The notes: a model not told the origin generated them from the sequence alone. DNA of 64,000 nucleotides from Methylonatrum sp040877625 (GCA_040877625.1 JBBDNK010000008.1:1-64000); one strand, 5' to 3'; positions 26,975 to 35,338 are shown, counted from the stretch's first letter. A program made the numbers and translations.

Positions 26975-28717
26975 ATGAATACAACCACTGCGCGCGGCGC
27001 CGGCTTACTCGCCAGGCATGGCCGGCATTGGCCTCGACCGAACGGGATCACCATCATCGGCATACTGCTGTTGATCGCACTGGGGTTCCTGGTGCTCTAT
27101 CCGCTGCTGCTGCTGGTCGTTGGGAGCTTCTTGGAGGGTCTGCCATCCGATCCGGCGGCGGCACTCAGCCTGGAGGGATGGCGCGCGGTGTTTACCGAAC
27201 GCCGTGTGCTGGGCTCACTGGCCAACACACTGATCCTGGGTTTCACCTACACGATTATTTCCCTTCCGCTGGCGCTGGGTATTGCGTGGCTGTTGGCACG
27301 CACCGATATTCCCGGGTCAGGCTGGCTGGAATTCGGGTTCTGGGTGTCCTTTTTTCTCCCAACGCTGGGTGTCGTGCAAGGCTGGATCCTGTTGCTCGAC
27401 CCCTCCTTTGGTCTCCTGAATACGGCGTTACGTGATCTGTTTGGCCTGTCCAGTGGACCGTTTAATATCTACAGCATGGGCGGCATCGTCTTCGCGCACC
27501 TGGTGACGAACGCGGTCTCCGCGAAGGTGATGCTGATGACGCCGGCTTTCCGCATCGTCGATTCCTCGCTGGAGGAGGCATCGCGCATTGCCGGGGACAC
27601 CCCTTTGCAGACGCTGCGGCGCATACTCGTGCCTATCCTTGCGCCGACTGTGCTGGTCATCACCGTGCTTGGCATCATCCGCTCATTGGAGTCGTTCGAG
27701 ATCGAACTGATCCTCGGCACTCCGCACCGAATCGACGTCTATAGCACCCTCATCTACCGCTTGGTCCAGAATGATCCGCCGGACTACCAGATTGCCAGCG
27801 CTCTCGGCGTTGCCATCATGATGCTGATGGCGGTCCTGATCTGGTTGCAGTTCAGAGCTGTTCGACGCCGTTCCTTTACCACCGTAACCGGCAAGCACCA
27901 GACCCGCTTGCTGCACCTTGGCGCATGGCGTTGGCCGGCGTTCACGTTTGTCGCGCTGATCCTTGTTGTGCTCGTGGCCGCACCGGTTGCGTTTCTGATT
28001 GCCGGCACGGCCATGACGATCTACGGGTTTTTCGATATTCCTAACGCCTGGTCGCTCATGCATTGGCGTGAGGTACTCGGCGACAGAGTCTTCGTTGGCT
28101 CTCTGTGGAACACGCTCAAACTCGCGGGCGGAGCGGCTCTTTTTACCATGACAGTGTGTTTCATCATCGCCTATTTCGTGGTTCGCAGCGGGTTTCGTGG
28201 CGCCAGTGCGCTGGATCTGCTGTCGTGGGTCCCGTTCAGCATGCCCGGCGTGCTGTTCTCCCTGGCCTTTCTCTGGGTGATTCTCAGCACGCCCCTGATC
28301 AGCGCGCTCTATGGCAGCACCCTGTTGCTCATACTGGCGGTCAGTCTGACAACGCTCACCCTCGGTGTGCAGATCATAAAGACGGCGTTGATCCAGCTCG
28401 CGCCCGAGTTGGAAGAAGCCTCGCTGGTATCGAGGGCAACGCTGCCGCAGACGCTGTGGCGTATAACCGTGCCCCTGGCCATTCAGGCGATTCTGGTGGC
28501 CGGCATCATGGGGTTTATCACCGCCGGGCGGAACATCGGACACCTGGCCCTGCTGGTGACCAGCGACAATCGCCCGTTGGCTATCCTTCAGCTCGAGTAC
28601 ATGGTTGAGGGCCGTTATGAAGCCGCTGCGGTGGTCGGCACAGTTGTGGCCCTTGCCACTATTGTGGTGGCCCTGATCGCGAGGGCTACCGGACTCCGCA
28701 TGGGAATTAGAACATGA
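26975..28717 (+). CDS. ABC importer permease, fused double domain (second)
   Basis: A 580-residue double permease, paralogous to the one at 11433 (shared segments such as LEFGFWVSFFLPTLG and the GIVFAHLVTNAVSAKVMLMTP region). The EAA loops are EEASRIAGDTPLQTLRRILV and EEASLVSRATLPQTLWRITV. About twelve membrane segments are visible. Its last codons overlap the start of the ATPase gene by four bases. Confidence 0.9.
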   Translation: MNTTTARGAGLLARHGRHWPRPNGITIIGILLLIALGFLVLYPLLLLVVGSFLEGLPSDPAAALSLEGWRAVFTERRVLGSLANTLILGFTYTIISLPLALGIAWLLARTDIPGSGWLEFGFWVSFFLPTLGVVQGWILLLDPSFGLLNTALRDLFGLSSGPFNIYSMGGIVFAHLVTNAVSAKVMLMTPAFRIVDSSLEEASRIAGDTPLQTLRRILVPILAPTVLVITVLGIIRSLESFEIELILGTPHRIDVYSTLIYRLVQNDPPDYQIASALGVAIMMLMAVLIWLQFRAVRRRSFTTVTGKHQTRLLHLGAWRWPAFTFVALILVVLVAAPVAFLIAGTAMTIYGFFDIPNAWSLMHWREVLGDRVFVGSLWNTLKLAGGAALFTMTVCFIIAYFVVRSGFRGASALDLLSWVPFSMPGVLFSLAFLWVILSTPLISALYGSTLLLILAVSLTTLTLGVQIIKTALIQLAPELEEASLVSRATLPQTLWRITVPLAIQAILVAGIMGFITAGRNIGHLALLVTSDNRPLAILQLEYMVEGRYEAAAVVGTVVALATIVVALIARATGLRMGIRT

Positions 28718-29832
28718 GCATAGCCGAACTCTCCGCCGTTTCGACGGCCGCTACCATTCTCAAGATCCGCGGACTGAGCAAGCAGTTCGGCGGTATGACC
28801 GTTATCGATAACCTCGCGCTGGACATTCGCAGGGGCGAGATCTTTACCCTGCTCGGTCCCAGCGGTTGCGGCAAGACCACGACCCTGAGAATCATTGCTG
28901 GCCTGGAGCGGCCGGACTCGGGTGAGGTGACGTTTGAAGACGGCAGCTGGGTGTCGGTCTCTCACGGCATCTTTGTTCCGCCGCAAAAGCGCAAGATTGG
29001 CATGGTATTCCAGAGTTACGCTATCTGGCCGCACATGACGGTATTCGAAAACGTGGCCTATCCGTTACGGGTGCAGGGCAAGTCCACGCAGCGTGTAGGT
29101 GACATCCTTGAGCTCGTTCATCTTACCGATTTCGCCGATCGCCCGGCCCCAGCGCTGAGCGGCGGTCAGCAACAGCGCGTGGCACTCGCCCGCGCTCTCG
29201 CCTGCGATCCCGAACTGCTGCTGCTCGACGAGCCATTCAGCAACCTGGATGTGCATTTACGCCAGTCCCTGCGGTTCGAGCTCAAGCGCATTCAGCGCTC
29301 GCTGGGGCTTACCATCCTGCTGGTTACCCACGATCAGGTGGACGCGTTCAGCCTGTCGGATCGGATTGGCGTCATGCGCAAGGGTCGTTTCGAGCAGGTT
29401 GACGATGGGCTGAATTTGTATGAACGCCCCCTCACGTCCTATGTGCGCGATTTTATCGGCAAGAGCTTGACGCTTCGGGGAGAAGTAACAGGTCTGACGA
29501 CCGAGCAGGTACGAGTTCGACTGGCATGCGGCGCTACGCTCATGATGCCGGCAACCTCCGCCGATCCTGACATCGCAACGGGTGCCGACGTCGTCGTCAG
29601 CGTCCGTTACGAAGACGTTTTGGTGGAGCGCGGAGCTGCCGCGGAGGAGTGTGGCATCTCGGGCATCGTGGCCGCCGTTCTGTTCCTCGGTGATCATTAC
29701 GAGTGCGAAATAACGTTGTCCGACAATACGACCATTACGGCGTCGGTGCCGAGAAGCATGAAGCTCGCCGAGCGCGAAGCTGTATCGATCCGAATTGATC
29801 CTGGTCATGCCCGCGTCTGGTCGGCGCGGTAA
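28714..29832 (+). CDS. ABC importer ATP-binding protein (second)
   Basis: A 372-residue ATPase of the FbpC/PotA type. Walker A GPSGCGKTT is at residues 48-56, the signature is LSGGQQQRVALARAL, Walker B is LLLDEPFSNLD and the switch histidine is in VTHDQVDAF. A TOBE-like C-terminal domain follows. It starts in an ATGA overlap with the permease, completing the second ferric-type importer. It is paralogous to the ATPase at 10266. Confidence 0.92.
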   Translation: MSIAELSAVSTAATILKIRGLSKQFGGMTVIDNLALDIRRGEIFTLLGPSGCGKTTTLRIIAGLERPDSGEVTFEDGSWVSVSHGIFVPPQKRKIGMVFQSYAIWPHMTVFENVAYPLRVQGKSTQRVGDILELVHLTDFADRPAPALSGGQQQRVALARALACDPELLLLDEPFSNLDVHLRQSLRFELKRIQRSLGLTILLVTHDQVDAFSLSDRIGVMRKGRFEQVDDGLNLYERPLTSYVRDFIGKSLTLRGEVTGLTTEQVRVRLACGATLMMPATSADPDIATGADVVVSVRYEDVLVERGAAAEECGISGIVAAVLFLGDHYECEITLSDNTTITASVPRSMKLAEREAVSIRIDPGHARVWSAR

Positions 29833-29919
29833 AGTGCCTGAAGTAGGAAGTAAAAGGCGGACAAAGCGAGTTCTTCCGTAGGGCAAATAGAGCACAGCAA
29901 AACCTACAGGGGATTGGGA

Positions 29920-30891
29920 ATGTCACAAGTGCCAATAGTCGCGGTCACGCTGGGCGATGCAAACGGTGTCGGGCCGGAGGTGGTAGTAAACGCTGTAGCC
30001 GGCTCCGATCGCGCAGTGGTCAGGCCCTTGCTAATCGGCGACGGTTTTCTTGCTCGTCGGGCCATCGAGCTTCTTGGCATGGATTGCAAGGTGCACTCGA
30101 TTGAATCGCTGGCGGATGCACGCTTTGCCGAGAATCAGATCGACGTGCTCGAAACCCATACCCTCTCTCCGGCTGATATTTCACCAGGGCAGTGTTCGGC
30201 TGCCTGCGGCACTGCCGTGCTGAAAGGGTTTGACGTCGCCGCCGAGCTTGCCCGGACAAACGCCGTCGGCGGCATGGTGTTCGGACCCGTCAATGCCGAC
30301 AGCATCAAGCTGACGGGGCTGCGTAATCGACTTGTCAGTCCCGATGTGGAGGGAGCCCATCTTCTGCTGGTATCCGGCGCCCTGCGCGTGGCCCACCTGA
30401 CAGACCATATGCCGCTGCGTCGTGTGATCGAAGAGGAGGTGAAGCGGGACAAGGTGGGTGCGCTTATCGCGCTGGCGGATGAGACCTTGCAAAGCTGGGG
30501 AATTGAGCGGCCGAGGATCGCTCTCGCCGGGCTGAATCCACACTGCGTGGGCGATGAGGACCGCGACGAACTCATCCCTGCGGTGGCGCGCGCTGTGGCC
30601 TCTGGTATTAACGTAGTTGGACCGGTTGCCCCCGATAGCGTGTTCCGCCAGTGCGTCGAAGGGGATTACGATATTGTCATAGCGCTTTATCATGATCAGG
30701 GGCATATCGCAATCAAGACATGGGGCTTCGAGGGCAATTGTGCCGTTTACCTTGGAGCTCCCTTTCTTCTGGCCACCGTGGCGCACGGTTCCGCGTATGA
30801 CATTGCCTGGTCTGGACGCGCGGATTCGTCCATGATGCGCACCGCGGTTGCCACCGTCGCTTCGCTGGCGGCGGGGAGGGGGTTCTCCTAG
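29920..30891 (+). CDS. PdxA-family dehydrogenase, possible diol dehydrogenase
   Basis: A 323-residue protein of the PdxA family (4-hydroxythreonine-4-phosphate dehydrogenase). Marks are TLGDANGVGPEVV at the start, LTDHMPLRRV with a metal-binding His, YHDQGHIAIK and HGSAYDIAWSGRAD. The start at 29920 follows an AGGGG site; a TTG two codons earlier is less likely. Pathway setting argues against vitamin B6 synthesis: no pdxJ or ksgA lies nearby, and the gene ends a catabolic operon. TphB, which oxidises and decarboxylates the terephthalate cis-diol, belongs to this family, so a matching role on an aromatic-acid cis-diol is a strong inference. Confidence 0.8.
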   Translation: MSQVPIVAVTLGDANGVGPEVVVNAVAGSDRAVVRPLLIGDGFLARRAIELLGMDCKVHSIESLADARFAENQIDVLETHTLSPADISPGQCSAACGTAVLKGFDVAAELARTNAVGGMVFGPVNADSIKLTGLRNRLVSPDVEGAHLLLVSGALRVAHLTDHMPLRRVIEEEVKRDKVGALIALADETLQSWGIERPRIALAGLNPHCVGDEDRDELIPAVARAVASGINVVGPVAPDSVFRQCVEGDYDIVIALYHDQGHIAIKTWGFEGNCAVYLGAPFLLATVAHGSAYDIAWSGRADSSMMRTAVATVASLAAGRGFS

Positions 30892-31172
30892 CTCGTATTT
30901 CTCACGAGAGCATGAATAGAAACGGCTGAAAGTGATATGATCGCAATCGCTTAAAAACAATACCAAGCGCTTCGAGTATCTTGCCCTCACAAGATAGTCT
31001 TTGAAGCCAAGTACTTTACGCGCCGAAGCCAGAAAGTAGCGCAGCGGGAACTGATAGCCGGCCTATATCATGCTTTTTGCACCGTGCCCTTCCGACGATC
31101 TATAAAAATGCAGCTAGGCTGTTAGATTACGAGTACGCATGCCTCAACCCCGAGGCCCGACCACGCATCACC
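30892..31172. other. Intergenic region, end of catabolic island
   Basis: These 281 bases lie between the convergent PdxA-like gene and the small minus-strand gene. They are AT-richer than the catabolic genes. I see no gene, tRNA or clear terminator in them. The character of the neighbouring genes changes here, so it may be an island boundary. Confidence 0.3.
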
Positions 31173-31607
31173 TCAGGTTCGATTCATCAAACGTTTCCAC
31201 TCCACCAGGTACCCCTCCTGAATCCGTAGCCATCTCAGCTCGTAGGCCAGCCGGTTGTACTGCAGACTCACGGCGCGACCCTCACGGTCCAGCCGCAGCC
31301 ATATCTCGCGCACAGCCGGCGGCGAGGCCTTCAGGATCGGTAGAGCCCGTTCGTCCAGCAGGTGTACATAGTTCTGCCCCTGACCGCGGTAACCCTTGAG
31401 GCGCCAGGTCCAATGCCGCATGCCTTCGCCGCGCTTGTGGATGTAAGGATGGATCTCCCAGGGTCGGGACCGGGCGAACGTGGTTCGGAATTCGTCCAGC
31501 AGTGCCTCCATGCGCCCATAGAGCGCGCGCTGAGCCGCTTCGATCTCCCGCATGCGGCGGCGCACTTTGCCCAGGTTCATGTACTCCCGGTACTGTTCCC
31601 AATCCAT
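31173..31607 (-). CDS. Uncharacterised small basic protein
   Basis: A 144-residue protein I cannot place in a named family. It opens MDWEQYREYMNLGKVRRRMR, continues with a probable coiled coil (about 15-45) and is rich in Arg and Trp (MRHWTWRLKGYRGQGQN, WLRLDREGRAVSLQYNRLAYE). The start at 31607 has GGGAGAG just upstream. The last codons (VEWKRLMN) are repeated as a fragment at 32562-32640 beyond the SRAP gene, so the region has been rearranged. It is divergent from the SRAP gene, with a palindrome cluster between them. Confidence 0.55.
   Translation of the reverse strand: MDWEQYREYMNLGKVRRRMREIEAAQRALYGRMEALLDEFRTTFARSRPWEIHPYIHKRGEGMRHWTWRLKGYRGQGQNYVHLLDERALPILKASPPAVREIWLRLDREGRAVSLQYNRLAYELRWLRIQEGYLVEWKRLMNRT
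31183..31215. repeat. 33-bp direct repeat, left copy
   Basis: This 33-base segment is the end of the small minus-strand gene. It recurs in the same orientation at 32584-32616 with one mismatch. The two copies flank most of that gene, the palindrome cluster and the SRAP gene. They may be traces of an insertion or of recombination between paralogous gene ends. Confidence 0.8.
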
Positions 31608-31640
31608 CGTCTCTCCCGATGCCAAGGCATGCCGAAGGGC

Positions 31641-31705
31641 GGTAAGGGGAAATGGTCAAGCCTTGCGGCCCCCTTACCCTTAAAGGGTTAATAAAGGGCC
31701 CTTTA
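31641..31705. repeat. Cluster of nested palindromes
   Basis: Three dyads are packed in 65 bases: GGTAAGGGG (31641-31649) with CCCCTTACC (31670-31678); CCCTTAAAGGG around 31678-31688; and the perfect 14-mer TAAAGGGCCCTTTA (31692-31705). The half-site CCCTT/AAGGG appears repeatedly. The cluster lies between divergent genes, so it may be a multi-site operator, a terminator for leftward reads, or a recombination site. Confidence 0.55.
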
Positions 31706-31850
31706 GCAGGTGTACCTACCGGAGCGCTGCCCATCGGCATTACCTACCCGTCCTGACCGTGATGGGCAGAGCCGGCCGCGACTGGCAAAGGACATGGACT
31801 TCACCCGGTGCAGTAGACTGTCGGTGTGATCCGTGTTTGAGGGGCTGGGC

Positions 31851-32519
31851 ATGTGTGGCCGATTCGTGAGCAAGACCGATGCAGCCATCGAGAGGGCGTT
31901 CAATGTCACGCCCAGGCAGTGGCAGCGTGACTGGGTCAGCTACAATGTGGCGCCTTCGCAAGCGGTGCCCATCGTCCGACTGGCGGATCGGGAACGCGAA
32001 GGCGTGATGGTGCGGTGGGGGCTGGTGCCGTCGTGGGCCAAAGGGGAGCCGCCCAGGTACAGCACCATCAATGCCAGGACGGAGACCATCGAGACGGCGG
32101 CCACATACCGTAGTCCGTGGCGGCGGGGGCGTCGGTGTTTAGTGCCGGCCCTTGGCTATTACGAATGGCAGGTCGTGGACGGGCGCAAGCAGCCGTATTT
32201 CATCCGCCTCGCCGGCGGCGAACTGTTCGCCCTGGCCGGTCTGTGGGAGTCATCCCGAAAGCCGGACGGCGGGGTGGTGGAGTCCTGCACCATCATCACC
32301 GTGCCGGCCAATCCGATGGTGGCGGAGATACACAGCAAAGGCCGGATGCCTGCCATCCTGTCGGCAGATGATTGTGCGGCGTGGCTCGAAGCCTCCCCGG
32401 ATGAAGCGCGGGCCGTGTTGGCATCGTACCCGGCGGACATGATGGACGCGTACACGGTCAGCTCACGTGTAAACTCGCCCAGAAATGACGACCCGAATCT
32501 GTTGGATCGGGTGGCGTAG
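31851..32519 (+). CDS. SOS response-associated peptidase-like protein (SRAP/HMCES/YedK)
   Basis: A 222-residue SRAP protein, which forms a covalent crosslink with abasic sites in single-stranded DNA through its second residue. After removal of Met the chain begins Cys2 (MCGRFVSK), the reactive residue. Other family signs are SYNVAPSQAVPIV, GLVPSWAK, INARTETI, GYYEW (with the active Glu) and IHSKGRMPAIL (with the active His). The start at 31851 is fixed by the need for Cys2; an in-frame upstream codon at 31833 is wrong. SRAP genes often travel on mobile elements and phages, consistent with the flanking direct repeats. Confidence 0.93.
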   Translation: MCGRFVSKTDAAIERAFNVTPRQWQRDWVSYNVAPSQAVPIVRLADREREGVMVRWGLVPSWAKGEPPRYSTINARTETIETAATYRSPWRRGRRCLVPALGYYEWQVVDGRKQPYFIRLAGGELFALAGLWESSRKPDGGVVESCTIITVPANPMVAEIHSKGRMPAILSADDCAAWLEASPDEARAVLASYPADMMDAYTVSSRVNSPRNDDPNLLDRVA

Positions 32520-32561
32520 TCAGCAGTCATCGGTGCCGTTGGGCAGCGAATGCACCGTTGA

Positions 32562-32640
32562 TCATGAGCTATCTCCCGGCTCATTCATCAAACGTTTCCA
32601 CTCCACCAAGTACCCCAAAAATGCATCATAGTTTCGCATG
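32562..32640 (-). pseudogene. Fragment of a paralogue of the small gene at 31173
   Basis: Read on the minus strand, about 26 codons end in YDAFLGYLVEWKRLMNEP and a stop at 32562. The segment GYLVEWKRLMN is identical to the end of the small protein at 31173, but the residues on both sides differ. No full gene extends upstream because a stop interrupts the frame. It holds the right copy of the 33-bp repeat. The remaining bases up to 32729 show nothing recognisable. Confidence 0.4.
32584..32616. repeat. 33-bp direct repeat, right copy
   Basis: Matches 31183-31215 in the same orientation with a single A/G difference. Homology stops sharply on both sides. The distance between copies is 1,401 bases. 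Confidence 0.8.
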
Positions 32641-32729
32641 TGAGAGATGTCGAAGTGTCATGCGCCATAAGTTCCATGGCCGGCGTTGGAATTCATCGTC
32701 TTGGCCTGTCCATACAGGAATTGCCAGGG

Positions 32730-33464
32730 TTACCCCCCGGGCCAGACGCTTTTGACCACGGTGATGGGCGCCTCCGGCCCGTCACGGGTGATGATCAGAT
32801 AGCGTGAAGTGGCGTAGGAGCCTGCCTCCAGAGCGCTTTCCATATAGACAATTGCATCAGCAACCTGGTCTCCGTTGTAATCCCCGGTAGCGACCAGGAA
32901 CAGGTGCTGGATGGCGCCTTGCTCGCTGATATAAACGGCTTCATGCGGGCTTTGCAGCCGGTGTTCGCGAATTGGACTGGCGGCCTGCCATGAGCTGCTT
33001 TGTTTCGCCAGTTTCCGCTGGCTGTCAGAGATGGCTACCATGAAATCCGCCGGAGCCTGGACGGGAAAGGATTCACTGAAAAGCGGCTGAGGCAGGTGGT
33101 TGTGCCGGTATGGTTGCAGCGCTTCGCTGTCTTTGGTGGCCTTGCAGATACTGTGGTAGGCCTGTACCAGACCAAACTCCGAGGGTTGCTGATGGCGGTA
33201 ACCCTGCTCAATTAATTCCAGTAGTTGGTGGCAGTTGCTTACATTTTCTGCTGCCTTTTGCGGGTGCTCCAGGGTCAACGGGAATGCCCAGGGTGCCTTG
33301 AGCAAGGCGCCCGGGGAAAAGGTGGCTGCCTGTCCCGGTTGTTCCAGTATGTCGTAGAGCGGGTGTGCCGGGCTAAGCCCGGCATTGTGTTGGGCTGCCG
33401 TGGTTGTGCAGGCGGCGAACGAAAGTGCCAGTGCAACCAGCAATCCCTTGCTTCGATCCGACAT
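32730..33464 (-). CDS. Putative lipoprotein of unknown function
   Basis: A 244-residue secreted protein. A short hydrophobic N-terminus ends in SFAAC, giving a lipobox with Cys19, so the mature protein is probably lipid-anchored. The C-terminal part has ATGDYNGDQVADAIVYMES, which resembles calcium-binding or repeat-like DGD segments, then YLIITRDGPEAPITVVKSVW. I do not recognise the family. Its ATG overlaps the TAA of an upstream gene remnant (TAATG), suggesting it was once the second gene of an operon. Confidence 0.6.
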   Translation of the reverse strand: MSDRSKGLLVALALSFAACTTTAAQHNAGLSPAHPLYDILEQPGQAATFSPGALLKAPWAFPLTLEHPQKAAENVSNCHQLLELIEQGYRHQQPSEFGLVQAYHSICKATKDSEALQPYRHNHLPQPLFSESFPVQAPADFMVAISDSQRKLAKQSSSWQAASPIREHRLQSPHEAVYISEQGAIQHLFLVATGDYNGDQVADAIVYMESALEAGSYATSRYLIITRDGPEAPITVVKSVWPGG

Positions 33465-33640
33465 TACGGTTGCCCCGCTGCCTGGTTGAGAAGATTGCGC
33501 ACGTAACGGTTCCGCTCATCGCTGATGCCGTTGCGTCTGCTTTCTCTGGCGGCAGCTGCCCAGTCGCCGTTAGTTCACCGGACGGCCGGGCAGATGAGCC
33601 CAACGTTCACCATAATCCGCGCGGTACGAACGTCGATTTA
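33464..33640 (-). pseudogene. C-terminal gene remnant upstream of the lipoprotein
   Basis: Two adjacent minus-strand pieces in different frames look like one broken protein end: YRADYGERWAHLPGRPVN followed by GDWAAAARESRRNGISDERN and a short tail stopping in the TAATG overlap. The frames change near 33570. The upstream side ends where the AT-rich mntP patch begins, so the gene may have been cut by arrival of that patch. Function not recognised. Confidence 0.35.
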
Positions 33641-33671
33641 ATGGTGTCTGTATGTGTTGAAATGACGAGCC

Positions 33672-34211
33672 TCATGAAAATAAAAGTTTCAAGCCAATAA
33701 GTATAAGCATTATGCCGCCAAAAAGCTCCGCTTTACTCTCCAGCCAGACGCCACCCTTTGTTCCAACAAACACGCCTGAAAAGCTAAAACAAAAAGTCGT
33801 AAATCCAAAAATGGCACAAGCAATAAGTGGATTTATATCAAGCAGCGTCAAGGAGAAGCCGGCCGCCATGGCGTCTATACTTGTCGCGATAGCCAGCATA
33901 AGCATCACTCTGTGAGTAATCTTCGATATATCTTCTTCTATGCCTTCTGCAAAGGACTCATAGATCATTTTTCCGCCGACAAGGGTCAGCAGCAGGAACG
34001 CTATCCAAGGGGCGTAACCAGCAATCCACCCCAAAACGCCTTTTCCTCCAAGATAGCCTATTAGCGGCATAAGAGCTTGGAAGAACCCGAAATAAAACCC
34101 TGCTTTCAGCGCCAAGGCGGATGGTGTCGTTTTCTGTTTTGAACCTAAACCAATGGATACGGCAAAGGCGTCCATGCTTAACGCGACTGCCAATAACACT
34201 GCCTCAATCAT
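33672..34211 (-). CDS. mntP: Manganese efflux pump MntP
   Basis: A 179-residue membrane protein with six hydrophobic segments, the normal MntP length. It exports Mn(II). The two-repeat family signature is visible: SMDAFAVSIGLG near residue 13, with the conserved Asp, and ATSIDAMAAGFSL near residue 110, plus GGKMIYESF. The gene is clearly AT-richer than its neighbours and uses codons such as AAA, ATA and TTT freely, which suggests recent transfer. I did not find a convincing manganese riboswitch upstream. Confidence 0.93.
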   Translation of the reverse strand: MIEAVLLAVALSMDAFAVSIGLGSKQKTTPSALALKAGFYFGFFQALMPLIGYLGGKGVLGWIAGYAPWIAFLLLTLVGGKMIYESFAEGIEEDISKITHRVMLMLAIATSIDAMAAGFSLTLLDINPLIACAIFGFTTFCFSFSGVFVGTKGGVWLESKAELFGGIMLILIGLKLLFS

Positions 34212-34302
34212 TTATCAAGTCTTCCAGGAGGATGTAATGGTTACTGCTGCGCAGGCGATTCAATACATAACGCCACACAGCACGCGCGGCATTGTAATGA
34301 AT

Positions 34303-34373
34303 GTCCACGGGGTTTCTCCTTCTTGGATTGCTTTGTCCGCAAACTCAGCATCCATCGGAGAGGCCCCGTGGAC
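34303..34373. repeat. 17-bp inverted repeat upstream of mntP
   Basis: GTCCACGGGGTTTCTCC (34303-34319) pairs with GGAGAGGCCCCGTGGAC (34357-34373) with two G-T type mismatches and a 37-base loop. On the mntP strand this forms a long hairpin 90-160 bases before the start. It also lies just past the end of the hydrolase gene at 34394, so it could be that gene's terminator or an mntP leader element. Confidence 0.5.
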
Positions 34374-34393
34374 AACCTGTTGAGAGATCACAC

Positions 34394-35338
34394 CTAGAGT
34401 TCTTCAAGCCACTTGCGAACAATCTCGATTGCCTCGTCGTCCACAACGAGGTCCAGATGTGACGCGCCGTCAACTTGCTTAATAACCGCGTGCGGGACAA
34501 ATGGCCTGACAGTCGACTCGAATTGCGCCGTGACGAGTGCCTCGTCCTCTGAACCAGCGATAAGAATAAGCGGCTCATTCACCGCACCGAGGTCCGCCCT
34601 AAAATCCGAAGGGTTGAAACCAGTCATGAGTCGGTACGAGTAGGAAAGTGTCTCGGAGCCGTGGCGATACTCGGGCGGCAGATCGAATTGCAGCACCTGA
34701 GCGTTATTAAAGAAGGTAATTCCAAGCCTGTTCAGGATGGATATCGGGATGATCTTGAAGAGATTCGGCTCCGCCCAGCCGCCCGAGTCATCGCGAACCG
34801 TGGGCGCGTCGTGCCCGAGGTACGGGGCAATCAACATGAATGCCGCTGCAAGATGGTTATGCGCCCCTCCAGCGAAGCGTACAGCCAGACCTCCGCCCGA
34901 CGAATGGCCGCCGATGACTACTCTGGCTAGATCGTTGTCGGTCGCTTTAACGTGCAAGATGAGATCGGCAAGGTCATCTTCCAGCTGCTCGATGTAATCT
35001 ATATCGCCGCGCCGAGCGGGTGATGGGCCATGCCCGCGAACATCCGGCGTGTAGACAGTCGCGACGCCTGATTCCGCTAAAGCTTTAGCGAACGAGGATA
35101 GGTACTTGCTGTCGGTCGCCGACCCGTGCACGAGTATGAGTGCGGTATCGGACTCGCTCGGATAGTGCCGGTACCATAGGCGCGTCCCATCGCGCGCCTC
35201 AAACGGGGCACGAGACGGTATTTCAGACGTAGGCTGCAACTTCGGGAGCAGCGTCCGAAAGTCCAAGCCTGTCGTGTCTGCTCCAGCGGACATGGTAATC
35301 AACGCTCCGACCAACACAATTAATAGACGTTGTCGCAC
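34394..35338 (-). CDS. Secreted alpha/beta hydrolase, lysophospholipase/S33 type
   Basis: A 314-residue hydrolase. I start at the GTG at 35338: a perfect AGGAGG lies five bases upstream and the product then begins with a signal peptide (VRQRLLIVLVGALITMSAGA). The oxyanion segment is LILVHGSATDSKYL, the nucleophile elbow is GGHSSGGG, and SEDEALV and DGASHLDL supply the acid and histidine. It resembles monoacylglycerol lipases and serine aminopeptidases S33. Substrate not evident. Base composition is lower in GC than the catabolic genes. Confidence 0.78.
   Translation of the reverse strand: MRQRLLIVLVGALITMSAGADTTGLDFRTLLPKLQPTSEIPSRAPFEARDGTRLWYRHYPSESDTALILVHGSATDSKYLSSFAKALAESGVATVYTPDVRGHGPSPARRGDIDYIEQLEDDLADLILHVKATDNDLARVVIGGHSSGGGLAVRFAGGAHNHLAAAFMLIAPYLGHDAPTVRDDSGGWAEPNLFKIIPISILNRLGITFFNNAQVLQFDLPPEYRHGSETLSYSYRLMTGFNPSDFRADLGAVNEPLILIAGSEDEALVTAQFESTVRPFVPHAVIKQVDGASHLDLVVDDEAIEIVRKWLEEL

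Noticed and set aside
3145..30891. Naming the pathway as terephthalate, biphenyl or cumate degradation
   Set aside because: Family motifs support ring dihydroxylation and meta cleavage, but substrate class cannot be decided from motifs alone. Terephthalate would normally lead to protocatechuate and not need BphD-type hydrolases.
34212..34393. Manganese (yybP-ykoY) riboswitch before mntP
   Set aside because: The region has a long hairpin but not the paired conserved loops of the aptamer, and the hairpin may instead be the terminator of the neighbouring hydrolase gene.
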